DNA of 64,000 nucleotides from Leptospira bourretii. Lineage in GTDB: Bacteria > Spirochaetota > Leptospiria > Leptospirales > Leptospiraceae. Location: the NCBI RefSeq assembly GCF_004770145.1, contig NZ_RQFW01000005.1, forward strand, positions 186,001 through 250,000. The letters are read 5' to 3'. Each line of letters starts with the position of its first letter. Position 1 is the first letter of the stretch. Position numbers and translations under genes: made by a program. The notes beneath the pieces were generated by a model, which saw only the letters and a list, made by a program, of their open reading frames with translations, had not been told where the DNA came from and ran no database searches. Shown in pieces: positions 60,726-64,000 of this stretch.

Positions 60726-61979
60726 TTGGGATTCCCGTATACATTAGTTACTTTAGTTTTTTTATCCATGTTACCGGTCACAATGATTGTACCGGTAGTC
60801 AAGGATGTTGTAAAGGATCGGATGCTTGGATCCAATTGGGAAGTTGCTTATTTTACAAGTATTCCCATGCTCGGTTCCTTTCTTTTTGCACCGGTTGCGG
60901 GAATCATCTCAGATCGTTTCAAAAACAGAAAATACTTTATTAGTTTTTTCTGTTTTTTAGATGCTGGACTATTTTACTTACTCACCATCGTGACTGACAT
61001 GGGACTCTTTCTGTTTTTAAGATTCCTAGAAGGTGCCGCTCATATTTTTATCATTGGACTTCTCCTAAGTTCTGCTGCGGATCGTGAAAATGACCCAGAG
61101 AACAAACGTTATTATGGGAAAGGAATTCTTATGGGCATCACGGGAATGTTTTTATCCCTAGGTGGTGCCTTTGGAATGCCACTCGGGATTCTCGGAAGGA
61201 AAAATCCTCTTTTGCCATTTTACGTTGGTTCAGGAATTTTAATCTTTGTTGGTTTATTTAGTTTGCTTATGCTAAAAGACAAAGGGATTCATAAAGCAAA
61301 AGATTTTAAACTGAGTGACTTGAAAGTTGCCATTTTCGAAAATCCGTTTTTATTTGTTCCGTTTTTATTCAACTTTATCGATCGTTTTACTGTTGGTTTT
61401 ATCATTTCATCTTTTAATATCCACCTAAGGGAAACACTTGCTTTCCATCCCGGAATGCTAGGTGTTTTTTTAGGACTTGTTCTTTTTCCAATGAGTTTAC
61501 TTTCTTATCCATCAGCTCTCCTCTCTCGCAAAACAGGCGTTTTGCCACTTGTACTTGTAGGATCTACGATTTACGGAATTTTTTTAGGTCTTTCAGGAAC
61601 CACCAATGAGTATTGGTATCTTTTTACATTTTTACTGATCTGCGGGGTTGGAGCCGGTGTGATGTTTGTGCCTTCCATGATGCTTGCAAGTAAAATGTCA
61701 AAACCTGGACTTACTGCCACTACCATGTCTGCCTTCACTGGCGTGGGTTCTCTTGGATTTATGTTAGGTCCTGTTGTTTCTGTACAAATGCAACTGGTCT
61801 TTGAATCAATTCTACCTCCGGCTTATAGTTTTTCTGCGCTTTCTTTCTTTTTTGGATTTTTGGAGATTGGACTTGTGTTTTTAACCATTCCATTTTTCAA
61901 AAAGATTTTGGGAAAAATGAACCGAATCGATGAGGAAAGAGAAAAGATATCACTTGCCAACCCTGATCCTATCCTGTAG
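60726..61979 (+). CDS. MFS transporter
   Basis: 417 residues with 12 predicted helices. Motif A of the major facilitator superfamily reads APVAGIISDRFKNRKYF between helices 2 and 3. RFLEGAAHIFIIGLLLSS and GILMGITGMFLSLGGAFGM are transport-core segments. TTG at 60726 is the start, with ATG 60768 as a shorter alternative; the ribosome site (AGCAGGTTAA) is poor. Close to the heme oxygenase gene, so probably in the same Fur-controlled transcript. Substrate unknown; a siderophore or biliverdin-related efflux role is speculation. Confidence 0.8.
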   Translation: MGFPYTLVTLVFLSMLPVTMIVPVVKDVVKDRMLGSNWEVAYFTSIPMLGSFLFAPVAGIISDRFKNRKYFISFFCFLDAGLFYLLTIVTDMGLFLFLRFLEGAAHIFIIGLLLSSAADRENDPENKRYYGKGILMGITGMFLSLGGAFGMPLGILGRKNPLLPFYVGSGILIFVGLFSLLMLKDKGIHKAKDFKLSDLKVAIFENPFLFVPFLFNFIDRFTVGFIISSFNIHLRETLAFHPGMLGVFLGLVLFPMSLLSYPSALLSRKTGVLPLVLVGSTIYGIFLGLSGTTNEYWYLFTFLLICGVGAGVMFVPSMMLASKMSKPGLTATTMSAFTGVGSLGFMLGPVVSVQMQLVFESILPPAYSFSALSFFFGFLEIGLVFLTIPFFKKILGKMNRIDEEREKISLANPDPIL

Positions 61980-62013
61980 AATCTTTCCTTAGTCCATCTT
62001 AAGGTAAGGGTTT

Positions 62014-62376
62014 ATGATCAAAAAACTTTTGATACTCAGCACACTCGCGTCTGTTTTGTTTTTAGTTTCCTGTTCGTCGGGAAACAAAGTACAAGCAGGA
62101 AGCACTAAAGTTCATCCACACACAGCACTTCGCAAATTAGAAATTGATATGATCAAAGTGGGGGATGGTCTAGTAAAAACAGAAGCTGTCCTTGGCAAAT
62201 CTACCGAAAAATCATCTGATCCAAGTGGAACAGTGATGGTATGGTATTTTGCAGAAGACCGTGATGTCCCAGAACAGTATTACACTCTAAAAGAAAAACC
62301 AGATACAGTAGAAAAGTTTTTGAAGCTCACATTTGATGCTAAAAACAAAATTACTGCAAAAGACTTTAAACTATAA
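62014..62376 (+). CDS. SmpA/BamE-like lipoprotein
   Basis: 120 residues. Signal plus lipobox TLASVLFLVSCSSG, Cys near residue 21. Mature part KLEIDMIKVGDGLVKTEAVLGKSTEK then VMVWYFAEDRDVPEQYYT and LTFDAKNKITAK shows the alternating strands and G-x-G-t-x-x-x-v-x-x-x-l-G pattern of small SmpA/OmlA lipoproteins (BamE-like), though the match is distant. BamE helps assemble outer-membrane barrels; this one may differ. SD AAGGTAAGGG. Convergent with the next lipoprotein gene by 2 bases between stops. Confidence 0.62.
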   Translation: MIKKLLILSTLASVLFLVSCSSGNKVQAGSTKVHPHTALRKLEIDMIKVGDGLVKTEAVLGKSTEKSSDPSGTVMVWYFAEDRDVPEQYYTLKEKPDTVEKFLKLTFDAKNKITAKDFKL

Positions 62377-62378
62377 AA

Positions 62379-63143
62379 TCATTCTACCGATTCGGAATCA
62401 GTTTCTGTTTCGGTTGGAGCGGGGAAAGGAAAACCAGGGAAACTTGGTTTGACTTTTCCTTCCACATCATCATCTAACAAATCGATGGTGGTAAATCCCA
62501 ATAAAAAATCAAAAGCTTCCGCAACATTAAATCCAAGTCTAGCCCCACCATAAACACCAGCAGTGACCTCGACATTCCATGAATATCCAGGTGGATATCC
62601 AAATGGTTTTAAGTCTTCTGCTGGAAGATAAACTAAAAATTCTTTTTGTCCAGTAGCAGAAACCAAGTCGTTTGTGAGCTCTCGACGGAAATGTTCCTTT
62701 TTTCTTCTCTTACGATCTTTGACAGGATCATAAATATAAGAGTAATAACGCATTTTATAACTTTTTACATTGGCACGTTCGTCGCTCGTGAGAGGGATTC
62801 CTTTTTTATCCACAAGCCAATTCCCTTTGGCATCCAAAAGAGGTAATCCAGAATGAAAACTTTCACCACCTAATATACCAAAGACGAGCTGTTGAGAATG
62901 GTAAGTGCCAAATTGCCCGCCCCGAAGTCCTACTCCGCGACCCAAATCTTTTTTCCCCATCTCGGATTCTCCACCTTGAAAAACAAATCCAATGGGTAAA
63001 GGTCCTACTTTCACTGCAGCTCCATACATGGGTGTTTCCGCACCAACGGTTACAATGTCTTGGAAATCATTTTTACGATTTTTCCAATATGTGGCACATT
63101 GTAGAAAAAAAGAGAGGCTAATGAGGAGTCCTATAGTTCGCAT
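62379..63143 (-). CDS. Hypothetical Leptospira-type lipoprotein
   Basis: 254 residues, function not known. Signal plus lipobox LLISLSFFLQCATYW, Cys near residue 16. The mature part has a repeated Gly pattern GAAVKVGPLPIGFVFQGGE, GRGVGLRGGQFGTYHSQQL and VTAGVYGGARLGFNVAEA, which suggests strand-forming envelope protein, and a C-terminal Pro/Thr/Glu-rich tail FPAPTETETDSESVE. No enzyme motif. About 60 bases separate it from the divergent WYL regulator gene. Confidence 0.68.
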   Translation of the reverse strand: MRTIGLLISLSFFLQCATYWKNRKNDFQDIVTVGAETPMYGAAVKVGPLPIGFVFQGGESEMGKKDLGRGVGLRGGQFGTYHSQQLVFGILGGESFHSGLPLLDAKGNWLVDKKGIPLTSDERANVKSYKMRYYSYIYDPVKDRKRRKKEHFRRELTNDLVSATGQKEFLVYLPAEDLKPFGYPPGYSWNVEVTAGVYGGARLGFNVAEAFDFLLGFTTIDLLDDDVEGKVKPSFPGFPFPAPTETETDSESVE

Positions 63144-63206
63144 TCTTTTCCAGTTTTTTTCATTTTCTACTTTTCGGAATCAAAAAAACAAACAATTTGG
63201 GAAGAT

Positions 63207-64000
63207 ATGACTTCTTTTGAAGACTTTCCAATGATCGAAGTGAAAAAAATGAATGAGACGGAAGTTCGTCTCTTCGCTTTGCTCTTCAATCTACTCCGTG
63301 AACCCAAAGGAATCAGTTTCCAAAAATTTCGTAATATTATGCCTCGGTTCTACAAAAACGAGGACATTGAATCAGACCGTAAAAAACTATACAGAGATTT
63401 AAACCAACTAAAGTCCCTTGGATTCAATATCAAAGTGGCCCAATTTGGTTACCAATCAGAAGACTATTTTCCTTATTATTTAGAAAAAGAATCCATTGAC
63501 CGCACACTAAAGTTCACCAAAGAAGAGTTAGAATATCTTTCCAGGGTTTTGTTTGCAACAGAACCTAGTCAAGAAGGGATTAGCCTTTCTCAAAAGTTGT
63601 TTTCCCATCATTTGGATCTCATCCCTAAATTTGCAAAACAACCAAAAGAAAATATTGAATTAGATGATACACCAGACTCATCACATACAGAAAAAATCTT
63701 ACAAGCAATCAAAGATAAAAGAGCGCTCACCATCCAATACGGTTTTGAGGAAAAAGAAAGAACCATAGAACCGTACAGGCTCGTTCGAAAAAATACCACC
63801 GACTTCTACTTACTTGCCTATGATCGTGGAAAAAAATCGTTACGAAGATTCATTCTTCCCAAAATCACAGTCAAAAAGGAATCCAAAGAAGAATTCCAAT
63901 CCAATCTTAAAATCACAAAGGAAGATTTAAATTTTCATCCTTTGTTACTTTCCAAACACCCAGAAATAGAAATTCCCATACAAATTCATCCTGAATATGA
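63207..64000 (+). CDS. WYL-domain transcriptional regulator (3' end outside window)
   Basis: Frame opens at ATG 63207 (SD TTGGGAAG) and stays open to the last base, giving at least 264 residues. The N-terminal winged-helix-like part reads NETEVRLFALLFNLLREPKG and KFRNIMPRFYKNEDIESD, then DRKKLYRDLNQLKSLGFNIK. The WYL part is seen as IKDKRALTIQYGFEEKERTIEP, RLVRKNTTDFYLLAYDRGKKS and RRFILPKITVKKES, where the Y/L-x-A-Y-D-x-x-R-x-x-R-R-F pattern is typical of ligand-sensing WYL regulators. These sense nucleotides or oligonucleotides in several systems, including phage defence. The target cannot be told here. Confidence 0.84.
   Translation, partial: MTSFEDFPMIEVKKMNETEVRLFALLFNLLREPKGISFQKFRNIMPRFYKNEDIESDRKKLYRDLNQLKSLGFNIKVAQFGYQSEDYFPYYLEKESIDRTLKFTKEELEYLSRVLFATEPSQEGISLSQKLFSHHLDLIPKFAKQPKENIELDDTPDSSHTEKILQAIKDKRALTIQYGFEEKERTIEPYRLVRKNTTDFYLLAYDRGKKSLRRFILPKITVKKESKEEFQSNLKITKEDLNFHPLLLSKHPEIEIPIQIHPEY

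Overview
The window reads as chromosomal DNA of a spirochaete of the genus Leptospira, most likely a saprophytic (L. biflexa-like) lineage. This is an inference from AT-rich base composition, AGGAG-type ribosome binding sites, many short lipoproteins with loose spirochaetal lipoboxes, and families common in Leptospira (DUF3015, TRL-like, NADase-type glycan-binding, MASE1-SpoIIE phosphatases, tandem M23 peptidases). I found no rRNA, tRNA, CRISPR array, insertion sequence or prophage. The left edge cuts a sufS-type cysteine desulfurase and the right edge cuts a WYL-domain regulator.

Layout. 1-5.9 kb: sufS facing cysE (sulfur and cysteine supply), then an ABC-F ATPase overlapping a MASE1-SpoIIE phosphatase. 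5.9-8.1 kb: a minus-strand lipoprotein group with a duplicated gene flanking an unknown gene and a perfect 13-bp inverted repeat. 8.1-11.9 kb: a GC-rich structured intergenic element, ilvC, a thiolase with a clean terminator, a two-gene DUF4258/DUF2283 unit and an HD-type hydrolase. 12-20 kb: secreted and envelope proteins, including a zinc phospholipase C/P1-nuclease-like protein, two tandem M23 peptidases, DUF2237, a GST-like protein, CutA and a glycan-binding-like protein. 20-28.4 kb: an ATP-grasp-like gene and a DegT-family gene that lacks the PLP lysine, divergent from avtA, which is coupled to a 772-residue membrane protein and followed by an Orn/Lys/Arg decarboxylase.

28.5-38 kb: a cation/Ca exchanger, dprA with a TPR lipoprotein, a tightly overlapped plus-strand run (RimI-like, SDR, DUF445, small exported protein), and an alpha/beta hydrolase with a DUF4105/beta-barrel protein. 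38-40.5 kb: a DUF3015 tandem pair, a 591-base gene-free stretch, and three tandem TRL-like lipoproteins. 40.5-46.2 kb: a beta-lactamase-fold lipoprotein and an unusual type IIA topoisomerase pair whose A subunit has no C-terminal pinwheel. 46.2-58 kb: gltX, an RsbW-like kinase, a GT4 glycosyltransferase, polA and a run of multi-pass membrane genes resembling surface-glycan enzymes. 58-64 kb: an OlsB-like acyltransferase coupled to a PiT-like phosphate transporter, a Fur-box-preceded heme oxygenase with an MFS transporter, two lipoproteins and the WYL regulator.

Themes. Start codons that overlap the preceding stop by 4 bases (ATGA or GTGA) are frequent and define most operons. Local tandem duplication is frequent: DUF3015 x2, TRL x3, M23 x2, short lipoprotein x2. 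The observations most worth following are the T4-like topoisomerase pair, the lysine-less DegT protein with its ATP-grasp neighbour and direct-repeat operator region, the leader stem-loops, and the OlsB-phosphate transporter coupling.
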